A DNA stretch of 64,000 bases from Archaeoglobi archaeon JdFR-42 (GCA_002010305.1 MTND01000027.1:116930-180929); one strand, 5' to 3'. Positions 48,929 to 59,200 are shown, numbered from the stretch's first letter. The notes: generated by a model not told the origin, from the letters alone. Translations and numbers: made by a program.

Positions 48929-50128
48929 TCAGTGGTTTCCGTTTCCGATTACTCCATCTTCTTTCAGCTTTCTTACTTCTTCTTCAGAGAGACCAAGGAT
49001 GTGAGTGAGGATCCTCTCACTCTGTTCCCCCAATGTTGGTGCCGGATCAAATTCCTCCATCTCACCATGCATCTTCACAGGAGTGCCAAGAGTTTTCACC
49101 CTACCATAGGTTGGATGAAAGAACTCTACTACCATATTCCTCATGCGGATCTGCTCGTCTTTAACCACTTTATCAATGGTGTTGATAGGGGAACACGGTA
49201 CTGCGTACCTGTTCAGGATCTCCAACCATTCATCTGTAGACCTCTCGTGAAATCTTTCCTGTAAAATTGGAATAAGTGCTTCTCTGTTTTCCACCCTTTT
49301 TGAATTATTCAAGAACCTTGGATCATCAACGAGTTTTTCAAGTCCAAGAGCCTTACAGAACCCCTCCCAGATTCTTTCAGTAAACACTGCCACAACTAAG
49401 TAACCATCTCTGGTTTCGAAAGCCTGATATGGTACGATGGATGGATGGCCTGACCCAACTCTTTCTGTAACATAACCTGCACTTAGATAATACTGCACCA
49501 TGTAAGTTAACAAAGAAAATGTACAATCAAGAAGGCTGAGTTCTATTCTGCAACCTTCTCCAGTTCTTTCCCGCTTCTGGAGCGCTGCAAGAACACTTAT
49601 AGCTCCATATAACCCACCAGCCAGATCCCCAATAGGAATCCCCATCCTCACAGGAGCTCTTCCAGGTTCTCCAGTAACACTCATGGCTCCGCTGTAGGCC
49701 TGAATTGCTAGATCAAAAGCAGGATGATCCCTTTTTGGCCCTTCTTCCCCATAAGCGGATATAGAGCAGCATATGATCTTGGGATTTATCTTTTTTAAGG
49801 TCTCATATTCAATTCCAAGTCGAGATAGTACACCTGGTCTAAAATTATCAACTACTACATCAGCCTTTTCGACGAGTTTATAGAATATCTCCCTTCCCTT
49901 ATCGCTTTTCAGATCCAGTGCTAGGCTCTTTTTGTTCCTGTTTATGCTGATGAAATATGCACTCATACCGTCTACGAAAAAGGGGCCTATGTCTCTGGTT
50001 GGGTCTCCATTTTCTGGGTCCTCGATCTTTATAACTTCTGCTCCAAGATCTCCCAAGATCATAGTGGTAAAAGGTCCTGCCAGCATTCGTGTTAGATCTA
50101 GTACAATAACACCATCTAAAGCTTTCAT
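48929..50128 (-). CDS. CaiB/BaiF family CoA transferase
   Basis: 'VIVLDLTRMLAGPFTTMILGDLGAEVIKIEDPENGDPTRDIGPF', 'VDNFRPGVLSRLGIEYETLKKINPKIICCSISAYGEEG'. Confidence 0.95.
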   Translation of the reverse strand: MKALDGVIVLDLTRMLAGPFTTMILGDLGAEVIKIEDPENGDPTRDIGPFFVDGMSAYFISINRNKKSLALDLKSDKGREIFYKLVEKADVVVDNFRPGVLSRLGIEYETLKKINPKIICCSISAYGEEGPKRDHPAFDLAIQAYSGAMSVTGEPGRAPVRMGIPIGDLAGGLYGAISVLAALQKRERTGEGCRIELSLLDCTFSLLTYMVQYYLSAGYVTERVGSGHPSIVPYQAFETRDGYLVVAVFTERIWEGFCKALGLEKLVDDPRFLNNSKRVENREALIPILQERFHERSTDEWLEILNRYAVPCSPINTIDKVVKDEQIRMRNMVVEFFHPTYGRVKTLGTPVKMHGEMEEFDPAPTLGEQSERILTHILGLSEEEVRKLKEDGVIGNGNH

Positions 50129-50138
50129 GGGTCAACCC

Positions 50139-51755
50139 TCAAAAGATGGGGGGCTCTTTAAACACCCCATATTCATCTTTAAGAACCTGAGTTATCTCTC
50201 CTACTGTTGCATAATGTCTAACCGCTTCTATGATATAGGGCATTAGATTTTCGTCTCTTTTTATAGCCTTCTTTAGTTCTTCAAGGCTTTCCTTAACTTT
50301 CAGGTTATTGCGCTCATTTTTAACTTCCTTCAGCCTTTCCAATTGAGTTTTCACAGCAGTCATATCCAGATCATACAGTTCAATTTCTTTTTCTTCCTCT
50401 TCCATTCGATACTTGTTTACCCCCACTTTGACTATTTCACCGGACTGGATTTTCTTTTCCATTTCATATGCCTGTCTGGCGATTTTTGACTGGATGTATC
50501 CTCTCTCTACTGCATTGATCATACCACCCCAACTCTCAACCTCTTCCATTACTTCTATGATCTTCTTCTCCATTTCGTTGGTCAGCCATTCAATGTAATA
50601 TGATCCGCCAAGGGGATCTACTGTATCACATACGCCGGTTTCTTCCATCAGAATCTGCATGGTCCTAAGAGCCAGAAGAGAAGCTTTAGCCGATGGAATG
50701 GTATATGCTTCATCAAAGGTACATAATGCCATGGTTTGAGTTCCGCTGAGAGCCGATACAAGAGCATAATAGGCCCCTCTCACTATATTGTTCTCAGGCT
50801 GCTCGAAAGTCAGTCCAGCTCCTCCTCCCCCAGCGATCATCTTCATTTTCATGGATGCTGAGTTCTTCGCTCCATACTTGTCTCTAATAATTCTGGCCCA
50901 GAGTCTTCGTCCTGCCCTCAACTTGGCAATCTGCTCAAACATATTCCCAAATATGTCGAAATTAAAGGAAAACCTAGGAACAAACTCATCCACTTTCAGA
51001 CCTCTTTCCAAGACTTTATCAATGTATGTCTCAGCAATACTGAAAGCGTAACCCATTTCCTGAGCAGGAGTTGCCCCACTCTCCCTGATGTGGTATCCAC
51101 ACACACTCACAGGATAAACTTTTGGAGCATTTCTGGCACAAAACTCAATAATATCACATACCAGTTTGACAGAAGGCTCCACCGGGAATATCCATGCACC
51201 ACGCCCTATTATCTCTTTGAGAATGTCATTCTGAGGAGTTGCTCTAACATCCTTCAAATCCACTCCCTGCTTCTCAGCCACCACAAAGTACATGGCCAGA
51301 ATTATTGGGGCAGTTGCGTTTATGGTAAGAGACGTGCTTATCTTGTCGATAGGTATACCATCGAAAGCTATTTCCATATCCTTTAAAGTGTCAACAGCCA
51401 TCCCTACTCTGCCCACTTCCCATTTGGCGAGAGGATTATCTGAGTCAAGGCCATTCTGAGTTGGGAGGTCAAAAGCGACATTCAGCGCATTCTGACCGTT
51501 TTCTATCAAAAATTTAAATCGGGAATTTGTATCTTCAGGAGTTCCAAAACCTGAGTACTGTCTCATAGTCCAAGGGCGGTAGCGGTACATGAACTTATGA
51601 ATGCCCCTAGTAAATGGAAACTCTCCCGGATTTCCTATATCTCTTTCATAATCCAGATCTTTAATATCCTCGGGTCGGTAAATGGGTTTAACCTCTATTC
51701 CCGATTCCAGTACAACTTTTCGAAGATCTTTCTCTGTGATTTCTTTTTTCGCCAT
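50139..51755 (-). CDS. Methylmalonyl-CoA mutase-family large subunit, atypical
   Basis: 'FPFTRGIHKFMYRYRPWTMRQYSGFGTPEDTNSRFKFL', 'GYHIRESGATPAQE', 'DTVDPLGGSYYIE'; lacks the usual HTQT-like stretch. Confidence 0.9.
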   Translation of the reverse strand: MAKKEITEKDLRKVVLESGIEVKPIYRPEDIKDLDYERDIGNPGEFPFTRGIHKFMYRYRPWTMRQYSGFGTPEDTNSRFKFLIENGQNALNVAFDLPTQNGLDSDNPLAKWEVGRVGMAVDTLKDMEIAFDGIPIDKISTSLTINATAPIILAMYFVVAEKQGVDLKDVRATPQNDILKEIIGRGAWIFPVEPSVKLVCDIIEFCARNAPKVYPVSVCGYHIRESGATPAQEMGYAFSIAETYIDKVLERGLKVDEFVPRFSFNFDIFGNMFEQIAKLRAGRRLWARIIRDKYGAKNSASMKMKMIAGGGGAGLTFEQPENNIVRGAYYALVSALSGTQTMALCTFDEAYTIPSAKASLLALRTMQILMEETGVCDTVDPLGGSYYIEWLTNEMEKKIIEVMEEVESWGGMINAVERGYIQSKIARQAYEMEKKIQSGEIVKVGVNKYRMEEEEKEIELYDLDMTAVKTQLERLKEVKNERNNLKVKESLEELKKAIKRDENLMPYIIEAVRHYATVGEITQVLKDEYGVFKEPPIF

Positions 51756-51785
51756 TTTATTTCACCTTCCTCCAAAATTGTAAAT

Positions 51786-52268
51786 CTATGATTTATTACC
51801 TCTCAGCAATTGCTGGCAGAAATCTATAATCTCCTCAAATCTCGTACCTACAGGGAACACAGCGGCAACACCCATCTCTTCAAGCCTCTTTATATCCTTC
51901 GGTGGGATGTTGCCCCCTACAATAACTGTGATATCATCTACACCCGCTTCTTCCAGTTTTTCAAGGAGTTCTTTTGACGCTGGGATATGAATACCTGAAT
52001 ACACACTCAACCCGATCACATCCACATCTTCCTGAATGGCAGTATTTACAATGTCATCAATAGTCCGATGTAATCCTGTGTACAGTACTTCGAATCCTGC
52101 ATCTCTTAATGCTAGAGCTATCACTTTTGCACCTCTGTCATGACCATCTAAACCTGGTTTAGCTATCAAGATCCTCAACCTCTTTTTCTGCTCATGCACA
52201 GCATTCATTTCCTTTGATGTCACAACTCCAGTCACTTTTGACACCTCATAATCCGAGTTCTGATCCAA
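51786..52268 (-). CDS. Mutase small (B12-binding) subunit
   Basis: 'RILIAKPGLDGHDRGAKVIALALRDAGFEVLYTGLHRT' (DXHXXG). Confidence 0.93.
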   Translation of the reverse strand: MDQNSDYEVSKVTGVVTSKEMNAVHEQKKRLRILIAKPGLDGHDRGAKVIALALRDAGFEVLYTGLHRTIDDIVNTAIQEDVDVIGLSVYSGIHIPASKELLEKLEEAGVDDITVIVGGNIPPKDIKRLEEMGVAAVFPVGTRFEEIIDFCQQLLRGNKS

Positions 52269-53397
52269 TTATTAACTTCAGAATCTCGGAAGTGCCTCCT
52301 CCAATGAGAAGGAATCTAACGTCCCTGTAAAATCTTTCAATGGCATGATCCCTTGAGAATCCATAACTTGCAAAGACCCTCGAACCCTCATCTGCTGCTT
52401 TTACTGCTGCCTCACTGGCAAATAATTTAGCCATACTCGCCTCTTTTATAGGTCTTTTACCCTGGTCAATAAGCCATGCTGCGTAATAGACTAGCCATTT
52501 CGCAGCTTCAAGGTCTGTTGCAACTTCAGCTAGTTTGAATTTTATGGCCTGGAATTTTCCTATAGGTCTTCCAAATTGCACTCTTTCTTTTGCATATTCA
52601 ATGGCATCATTCAGTATTGCAAAGCCAGCACCAAGGCTCAAAGCACCGGTCATAATACGAATTTCTGCAAGAATCTCTCGAAGATACACGTGTCCCATTC
52701 CTTCTTTTTCCCCCAGTAGATAATCAGCAGGTATTCGAACGTCATTGAATACAATCTCAGACGTTTTAGAACCTTTTAATCCCATCTTCTCTATATCTCG
52801 TCCTATTTCAACACCCTCTGTTCCTCTTGGAACGAAAAAGAAGTCGATACCTTTCATTCCATCTCCTTTGCTGGTTCTTGCTGCAACAGTATAAAAATCG
52901 GCCAATGGACCATTGGTAACCCAAGTTTTAACCCCATTGATGACATACTCATCTCCCTCTTTTACTGCTGTGGTTGTAATACTACCCAGATCTGAACCAG
53001 CTCCTGGCTCTGTCATACATATAACTCCTTTTTTCTCCCCTTTGATAGCCGGAATGAGATATTTATCCTTGATTTCTCCATTTCCAAATTTTGCAATAAA
53101 ATGAGTACCCATAAAAGCCTGCATGGTAGCACTTGCAGCAAGACTTAACGACCCTTTCGCGATCTCTTCACAAAAAATACAGAAAGTTACTCTATCTGCG
53201 TTTACACCTCCGTACTCCTCGGGATATCTTAGACCAAAACATCCTAAGTCAGCCAGCCCTTTGAAAAGATCCTCAGGAAATGTATCCTTTTTATCCACAT
53301 CATTGGCTACAGGTTTCACTTTCTTTTCTACATACTCTTGCAAAGTTCTTCTAAATATTTCCTGCTCTTCAGTAAAAGTAAAATCCATACTTATCAC
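52246..53397 (-). CDS. Acyl-CoA dehydrogenase
   Basis: 'GVICMTEPGAGSDLGSITTTAVKEGDEYVINGVKTWVTNG', 'RVFASYGFSRDHAIERFYRDVRFLLIGGGTSEI'. Confidence 0.95.
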   Translation of the reverse strand: MISMDFTFTEEQEIFRRTLQEYVEKKVKPVANDVDKKDTFPEDLFKGLADLGCFGLRYPEEYGGVNADRVTFCIFCEEIAKGSLSLAASATMQAFMGTHFIAKFGNGEIKDKYLIPAIKGEKKGVICMTEPGAGSDLGSITTTAVKEGDEYVINGVKTWVTNGPLADFYTVAARTSKGDGMKGIDFFFVPRGTEGVEIGRDIEKMGLKGSKTSEIVFNDVRIPADYLLGEKEGMGHVYLREILAEIRIMTGALSLGAGFAILNDAIEYAKERVQFGRPIGKFQAIKFKLAEVATDLEAAKWLVYYAAWLIDQGKRPIKEASMAKLFASEAAVKAADEGSRVFASYGFSRDHAIERFYRDVRFLLIGGGTSEILKLIIGSELGL

Positions 53398-53900
53398 CCC
53401 TCTTTTGGTTCAACAACAATCTCACAAAAATCGTCTCCCATAGCAACACATTTGATTTCTTTACTACTGGCACTTCCAAAAAACACTTCCCCAACGCCTG
53501 CAAACACACCCTCAATCAAATGACATACTCCATGATCCGAGATCCCATACTTTTCAGCAAAGGGAGAATTATACACTCTAACAACAATTCTGGTATCATC
53601 ATACTCCCATTCCATCCTACCCCACCCAAGGGCGCCCCCCATGGAACACATGAATTCCATTATTTCTTCTGGTCCGAGATTGAACTCCTCCATGTATCTT
53701 ACAGTGGACAATCTTCCTCCTTCAAAACCTCCCTTAAACATAGCCTCTTTTGCACTTTCACCAGACATGTCTTCAACAGCTTTCTGAAACCCAATTATGG
53801 TCTCCGGGCGAATAAGGAGATATCGGACTCCGCGATACAGCAGAGCCCCATTCTCCCTGTCATATTCCATCTCATCAAGCATGTTTAATTTGTTTTTCAT
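53394..53900 (-). CDS. Stand-alone V4R (4-vinyl reductase)-domain protein
   Basis: 'GVRYLLIRPETIIGFQKAVEDMSGESAKEAMFKGGFEGG...CHLIEGVFAGVGEVFFG...KEIKCVAMGDDFCEIVVE'. Confidence 0.8.
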   Translation of the reverse strand: MKNKLNMLDEMEYDRENGALLYRGVRYLLIRPETIIGFQKAVEDMSGESAKEAMFKGGFEGGRLSTVRYMEEFNLGPEEIMEFMCSMGGALGWGRMEWEYDDTRIVVRVYNSPFAEKYGISDHGVCHLIEGVFAGVGEVFFGSASSKEIKCVAMGDDFCEIVVEPKEG

Positions 53901-55621
53901 CCTTCCCTCCTGAGCCTTTTTGTTGCTTCCTCATCAACTTTCATGGTCTTCGGGTTAATTACAACTTTGTAATCTTCTTTCGCCTTTTCTATGGTAACCT
54001 TTCCGTCCCTGACATCCCGTTCAATCAGAGAGAAATCTCTTTCTAGTGGGTCGCCATATCCTCCTCCGCCAGGAAGTCTGAGGCTAACCACATCATTAAG
54101 TCTCAACGTGCTGATGCCCTTAGATTTCAGCCTTGTACCGTTTGAATGAGGATTGAGAATGAATCTGCCAGGAGTACCTGACTTACCTCCAAACAGACCA
54201 TGAGGGGGGAATTCCTGGCTATCACCGTATCTTGCGAAAGAGACTTCATCTACAAGGAATCTGATATCTCTTCTCAATCCAAGAGCTCCTCTGAACTTTC
54301 CAGCTCCTCCAGAGTCGGGAATAAATTCGTACATCTCAATCATAACAGGATACTCAACTTCAATAGCCTCGATAGGAGTGTTCATGAACCTAGCAAGATG
54401 GGAATCCTGTCCATCTTTACCATCTTTAATGGGTCTTGCTCCAGCACCTCCACCCTGTATTTCAGTATAAACCCATCTCTTTCTGGTACCTGGATAAAAT
54501 CCACTAAACCCACAGGTAGAGATCTGTCCATGGCTCCCGGCCATTACCCTGTCTGGAGCTGCTTCGCTCAGAGCCTTCATCATGGCCTCGGTGATTTTTT
54601 GAGAACAATTCGTTCTGGCTGCTACAGCTGCAGGTGGACGAGGATTCACAATGAGCCCTTCTTCAGCTTCAACACTCACAGGCCTGTAACATCCAGAATT
54701 TGTAGGGATATGGGGGTCTACAACCGCTATGATTGAATAATACACTGCTGCATGAGTGGTTGCAATGGGACAGTTGATGTTACCCTTTACTTGCTTGGAT
54801 GTTCCCTTAAAATCCACTTTTACATTGTCTCCATCAATTTGGACATTTACCTGTATTGGGATGGGGTCATCAGTCACACCGTCATTGTCGATGAAAACTT
54901 CTCCTGTGTATTTCCCGTCTGGTAATTTCTCAATCCCTTCTCTCATTCTTCTCTCCGAATAGTCAAGGAGAGCTGCAAGACATTCTTGAATTACCTCCTT
55001 GCCATATTTCTTATAAAGATCCTGGATTTTTCTGACCCCCACATAGTTGGCAGATACCTGAGCCCTGATATCACCCAGTGTTTTCTCTGGCACTCTGATG
55101 TTGTTTCTTAGAATAGCAAATACATCCTCATTTTCCTGGAATTTTTTATACAGTTTTATCATGGGCAACCGTAGACCTTCCATATAGATTTCTGTCATTC
55201 CACCAGCTACTCCTCCTGGAGCGGCTCCACCCATATCAGCCATATGAGCAATATTACCCACAAAACCCACCAGATCTCCATTATAATGCACAGGAGCAAA
55301 GGTCTGGACATCCATGATATGCTGACCACCCATATAAGGATCGTTAGATATGATCACATCTCCTTCATCAAGGACTTCTGGCGGGAATCGCTTTACGAGT
55401 TCTCGCATGGTAATTTCAAAGCCTGTAAGCAACATTGGTGCATGATGGGCCTGAGCTATGGTACCTCCGTTCTCGTCAAACACAGCACAGGTGATATCCA
55501 TGATCTCTTTAATGATGGTCGATCTGCCAGTTCTGACAAGGGTATAACCCATTTCGTCTGCTATTTGCTCAAGGGCGTATCGGATAACCTGCATGGTAAT
55601 GGGGTCTGCTTTATACTTCAT
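53897..55621 (-). CDS. HyuB-type hydantoinase/oxoprolinase/ketone carboxylase beta subunit
   Basis: 'DPITMQVIRYALEQIADEMGYTLVRTGRSTIIKEIMDITCAVFDENG', C-terminal 'LRLPGGGGYGDPLERD'. Confidence 0.93.
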   Translation of the reverse strand: MKYKADPITMQVIRYALEQIADEMGYTLVRTGRSTIIKEIMDITCAVFDENGGTIAQAHHAPMLLTGFEITMRELVKRFPPEVLDEGDVIISNDPYMGGQHIMDVQTFAPVHYNGDLVGFVGNIAHMADMGGAAPGGVAGGMTEIYMEGLRLPMIKLYKKFQENEDVFAILRNNIRVPEKTLGDIRAQVSANYVGVRKIQDLYKKYGKEVIQECLAALLDYSERRMREGIEKLPDGKYTGEVFIDNDGVTDDPIPIQVNVQIDGDNVKVDFKGTSKQVKGNINCPIATTHAAVYYSIIAVVDPHIPTNSGCYRPVSVEAEEGLIVNPRPPAAVAARTNCSQKITEAMMKALSEAAPDRVMAGSHGQISTCGFSGFYPGTRKRWVYTEIQGGGAGARPIKDGKDGQDSHLARFMNTPIEAIEVEYPVMIEMYEFIPDSGGAGKFRGALGLRRDIRFLVDEVSFARYGDSQEFPPHGLFGGKSGTPGRFILNPHSNGTRLKSKGISTLRLNDVVSLRLPGGGGYGDPLERDFSLIERDVRDGKVTIEKAKEDYKVVINPKTMKVDEEATKRLRREG

Positions 55622-57675
55622 GGAGAACCACCTACCTCAATCAAAATGTTTCCATATATATCCACCAGTCCTTTAGCCCCTTCGTGCAATATGGTGGTGG
55701 AAAACTTTTCTTCTATGACACACGGCCCCTGAAGGACATTTCCCGCAAGGAGCTGTTCTCTTGTATACACTGGAACGGTCACAAAACCCTCATTGAAATA
55801 CACATCCCGCTCCTCTTTAAGAGCCTGGTTTGGATCCTTAGATCCCTTTTCAAGTTTTTTAAGCCTGATTTCAGGAGTTTTTCCTATGGCAGTAACTCTA
55901 AGGTTGACTATTTCAACTTTCTCGTTTTTAGAGCTATATTCGTATTTCTGCTGATGTTTTTCATGGAATTTCTCTATTACGTCTTTGAAATTCTTCTCAT
56001 TAAATCTGAAGCCCCTTTCAAGTGGGATGTTAAGCTCGTAACTCTGACCAAGATACCTCATATCCATGGTCCACCGGATCTCCATCTCCTTCTCGCTTAC
56101 TCCTTCTTTTAACAGTTGATTCACACCCTGGCCTTCAAGCTCTGCGAAATATTCCTGCAATAATCCAAAATCAACATCATCCTCCCCAACAATGTAACTC
56201 CGGACATAATCATGTTTGATGTCTGCTACTAGCAATCCAAATGCAGAAAAGTCTGACGGAAGCGGTGGAATAATAACCCTTGGAATTTTGAGATCTGCCG
56301 CAATTTGAACTGCATGCAAGGGGCCAGCACCACCAAAAGCTATTAGGGTAAACTCCCTTAGATCATACCCTTTTTCAGTCGAACTCACTGATATGCCTTT
56401 TTCCATCTTAGCATCTGCCACTCTCAAAATACCCATGGCAGTCTCCTCGACACTCATATTCATGTTTTTTGCCAAATTAGAAATAACCTCTCTTGCCTTT
56501 TCTACATCTAGACTCATCTCTCCTCCAAGGAAATTCTGTGGAGATATTCTTCCAAGAACCACATTGGCATCTGTAACGGTAGGTCGGTTTCCTCCTCTTC
56601 CGTAGCATGCTGGACCTGGACTGGCTCCCGCACTCTCAGGGCCGACATTCAGCATACCTGCTCTATCCAGCCATGCGATACTTCCACCACCAGCTCCAAT
56701 GGCATTAACATCTATAATTGGAACCTTAACAGGATATCCTTCAAAATTACCCTCTGTTGTGACAACAGGAACTCCCTTTTCGATTAAACATATGTCAAAG
56801 CTCGTTCCACCCATGTCAACAGTGATAATATTCTGGGAGCCTGCGATACCCCCAATAAAAGTACCTGCCAGAACTCCTCCTGCTGGTCCGGAATTAACAA
56901 TGGTTACTGCATGCTTCTTAGCAGTTTCAGCAGGCATAATTCCTCCATGAGCAAGCATGATTCTCAGATCTCCAATTCCATACTCTTTTTCCAGTTTACT
57001 GGCAAGTTTGTCTATGTAACGCTCAAGAATTGGCTGTAAATATGCATTCAAAACAGTAGTACTGGTTCTCTCGAACTCTCTGAATTCTGGAGCAATTTCT
57101 GAAGAAAGAGAGACATACATCTCAGGACTTATCTCCTTAATAATCTCTCTGACCCTCCTCTCATGGACCGGATTCATAAAAGAGAAAAGCAAGGATACTG
57201 CTACTGATTCCACTCCTTCAGATATGAAAAAATCTACTGCTTTCCTGACTGATTCTTCATTAAGATGCTTTACCACTTCCCCTTTGCTGTTAATTCTCTC
57301 TTCCACTCCTTTTCTAAGATATCTTGGTACTAAAGGATCAGGATTGTCAACCATTATATCATACAACCCCTCCTTGGGTCTCTGGAATCGTCCGATTTCA
57401 AGAACATCAATAAATCCCTGAGTGGTTATCAATCCAGTCTTTGCTCCCTTACGCTCTATAAGAGCGTTCGTTCCCACTGTAGTACCATGTACTATATGCT
57501 CGATTTCTTCAATCTTTACAGATCCAAGCTCAAGTACCTTTCTGATCCCATTGAAGACTCCTACCGTTAGATCCTCTGGCGTGGTTAGTGTTTTTGTGTG
57601 ATATATGGTCTCTGTCCGATCATCCACCAGAACTACATCCGTAAAGGTCCCACCAACATCAATCCCTATCCTCAT
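55618..57675 (-). CDS. HyuA-type hydantoinase/oxoprolinase/ketone carboxylase alpha subunit
   Basis: 'MRIGIDVGGTFTDVVLVDDRT', 'HGTTVGTNALIERKGAKTGLITTQGFIDVLEIGR', 'VDMGGTSFDICLI'. Confidence 0.95.
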   Translation of the reverse strand: MRIGIDVGGTFTDVVLVDDRTETIYHTKTLTTPEDLTVGVFNGIRKVLELGSVKIEEIEHIVHGTTVGTNALIERKGAKTGLITTQGFIDVLEIGRFQRPKEGLYDIMVDNPDPLVPRYLRKGVEERINSKGEVVKHLNEESVRKAVDFFISEGVESVAVSLLFSFMNPVHERRVREIIKEISPEMYVSLSSEIAPEFREFERTSTTVLNAYLQPILERYIDKLASKLEKEYGIGDLRIMLAHGGIMPAETAKKHAVTIVNSGPAGGVLAGTFIGGIAGSQNIITVDMGGTSFDICLIEKGVPVVTTEGNFEGYPVKVPIIDVNAIGAGGGSIAWLDRAGMLNVGPESAGASPGPACYGRGGNRPTVTDANVVLGRISPQNFLGGEMSLDVEKAREVISNLAKNMNMSVEETAMGILRVADAKMEKGISVSSTEKGYDLREFTLIAFGGAGPLHAVQIAADLKIPRVIIPPLPSDFSAFGLLVADIKHDYVRSYIVGEDDVDFGLLQEYFAELEGQGVNQLLKEGVSEKEMEIRWTMDMRYLGQSYELNIPLERGFRFNEKNFKDVIEKFHEKHQQKYEYSSKNEKVEIVNLRVTAIGKTPEIRLKKLEKGSKDPNQALKEERDVYFNEGFVTVPVYTREQLLAGNVLQGPCVIEEKFSTTILHEGAKGLVDIYGNILIEVGGSP

Positions 57676-57868
57676 TTAAACACCCCATCAACTGAGATAG
57701 CTTTACCATTGCCCACTGATTCCATCACCAATAATCACCACCGATGGTAGAGTTGCTATCCATTATAAATTTATCGGTAATCAATAAGTTATTGTTGATA
57801 CAAAAACCATTACAAAAAAGATGTTGTTCGAGATATCTCCCTTAAGACGTGAAATCATGAATGCTAGA

Positions 57869-58528
57869 CTATTTTTCACCCGATCCAATAAATATGCTGA
57901 TAGTGGCATATTCTTTTCCAGAACTAGAATGAGCACAACAGGTTTCACCCAAACATTCAACTATTACCTTGTTGAGTCCTGACTCTATCAACCACTGTCT
58001 GACATTCTCTCTTTCGAAACCCATCCAGTGATCATGATGCTCTTTTTTCAGAAATTCGAAATCATGCTTAATAAGATCCGTAATTATAAGCTTCCCGCTA
58101 GGCTTTAAGATTCTTACCATCTCTCTAATCGTAATTGGGGGATTTTCTACATGGTGCAAGAACATATTGGAGAACACGTAATCAACACTTTCATTCCTGA
58201 ACGGGAGGTATTCAGCATCGGCAATATAACAATCAATAGAACCAGTGCCCTGTAACTTCTTTTTCATCTCTCTAATCATCTCTTCAGAGCGATCAATTGC
58301 AATCACCTTCAAACCTTTATGAGTGAGACCTTCAGTGATAAAACCCGTTCCTGCTCCAATATCAGCGGCAATTCTGTCGGATTGTACATCTGCTAATGAA
58401 ATAGCTTTTTCTCTTACCGCTTCGGAGAAGAGAGTTTTTCGGATTTCATCCCATTGATGAGCAATGGTATTAAAATACTGTTTACCAGTCATAATGTATT
58501 TATCACCATTCTCGAAGGATTGCAACAC
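57869..58528 (-). CDS. SAM-dependent methyltransferase (class I, type 11)
   Basis: 'IAADIGAGTGFITEGLTHKGLKVIAIDRSEEMI', 'NMFLHHVENPPITIREMVRILKPSGKLIITDL'. Confidence 0.9.
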   Translation of the reverse strand: MLQSFENGDKYIMTGKQYFNTIAHQWDEIRKTLFSEAVREKAISLADVQSDRIAADIGAGTGFITEGLTHKGLKVIAIDRSEEMIREMKKKLQGTGSIDCYIADAEYLPFRNESVDYVFSNMFLHHVENPPITIREMVRILKPSGKLIITDLIKHDFEFLKKEHHDHWMGFERENVRQWLIESGLNKVIVECLGETCCAHSSSGKEYATISIFIGSGEK

Positions 58529-58693
58529 ATACCGTATAACATTTTCTAAGTTTAGAAGGTCATGTGATGCTGGATCTGACCAAACAACTTCTTTTAGAGT
58601 TTTATTATATTATTTGATTAGTTGTACCACTGATGACTGAACACCTCAATCAATCTAAAGTTTTTTATATTTAGTTCACACCTCCCAGAAGTC

Positions 58694-59200
58694 ATGGAAC
58701 TCTGGAAGATGGCGAGAGAATACTTTGAGGGAGAGTATAATTGTGCAGAAGCAATCATCAAAGCTGTTAATGAGTACTTTGATATCGAATGTGAACATAT
58801 TCCGGATATTGGGAGTGGATTTGGAGCAGGTATGGGTGGTAGGGGCTCAGTATGTGGTGCCCTCGTAGCAGGGATCATAAGTATCGGACTTATATACAGT
58901 GAGAGTGAGCTTACTGGTAAGGATAAAAAAGATGCAATAATCCACAAAACTCTGGAGCTTTTTGATACCTTTGAAAGTAAATATGGTGGGATTGACTGCT
59001 CTATTTTGATTCAGTTTGATGTTTTGAAACCAGATGAAATTGGGGACATATCAAATTTGAATCTCAGAGACCTTGTACAGAGAGGAGTTATCCAGATAAA
59101 ATGCTTTGATTACGTTTTCGAGGTGTGCAAGTTTCTGATGGAGGTTGGCAATGAAGCCTTATCAGGTAAACTTTCATCAAAAAATACTCAAGGAGAGTAA
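58694..59200 (+). CDS. C_GCAxxG_C_C family protein
   Basis: 'YNCAEAIIKAVNEYF...GSGFGAGMGGRGSVCGALVAGIISIGLIY'. Confidence 0.85.
   Translation: MELWKMAREYFEGEYNCAEAIIKAVNEYFDIECEHIPDIGSGFGAGMGGRGSVCGALVAGIISIGLIYSESELTGKDKKDAIIHKTLELFDTFESKYGGIDCSILIQFDVLKPDEIGDISNLNLRDLVQRGVIQIKCFDYVFEVCKFLMEVGNEALSGKLSSKNTQGE

Noticed and set aside
57782-57794. CAATAA-g-TTATTG palindrome about 110 bp upstream of hyuA
   Set aside because: Short AT-rich dyad expected by chance; kept out of findings for lack of further support
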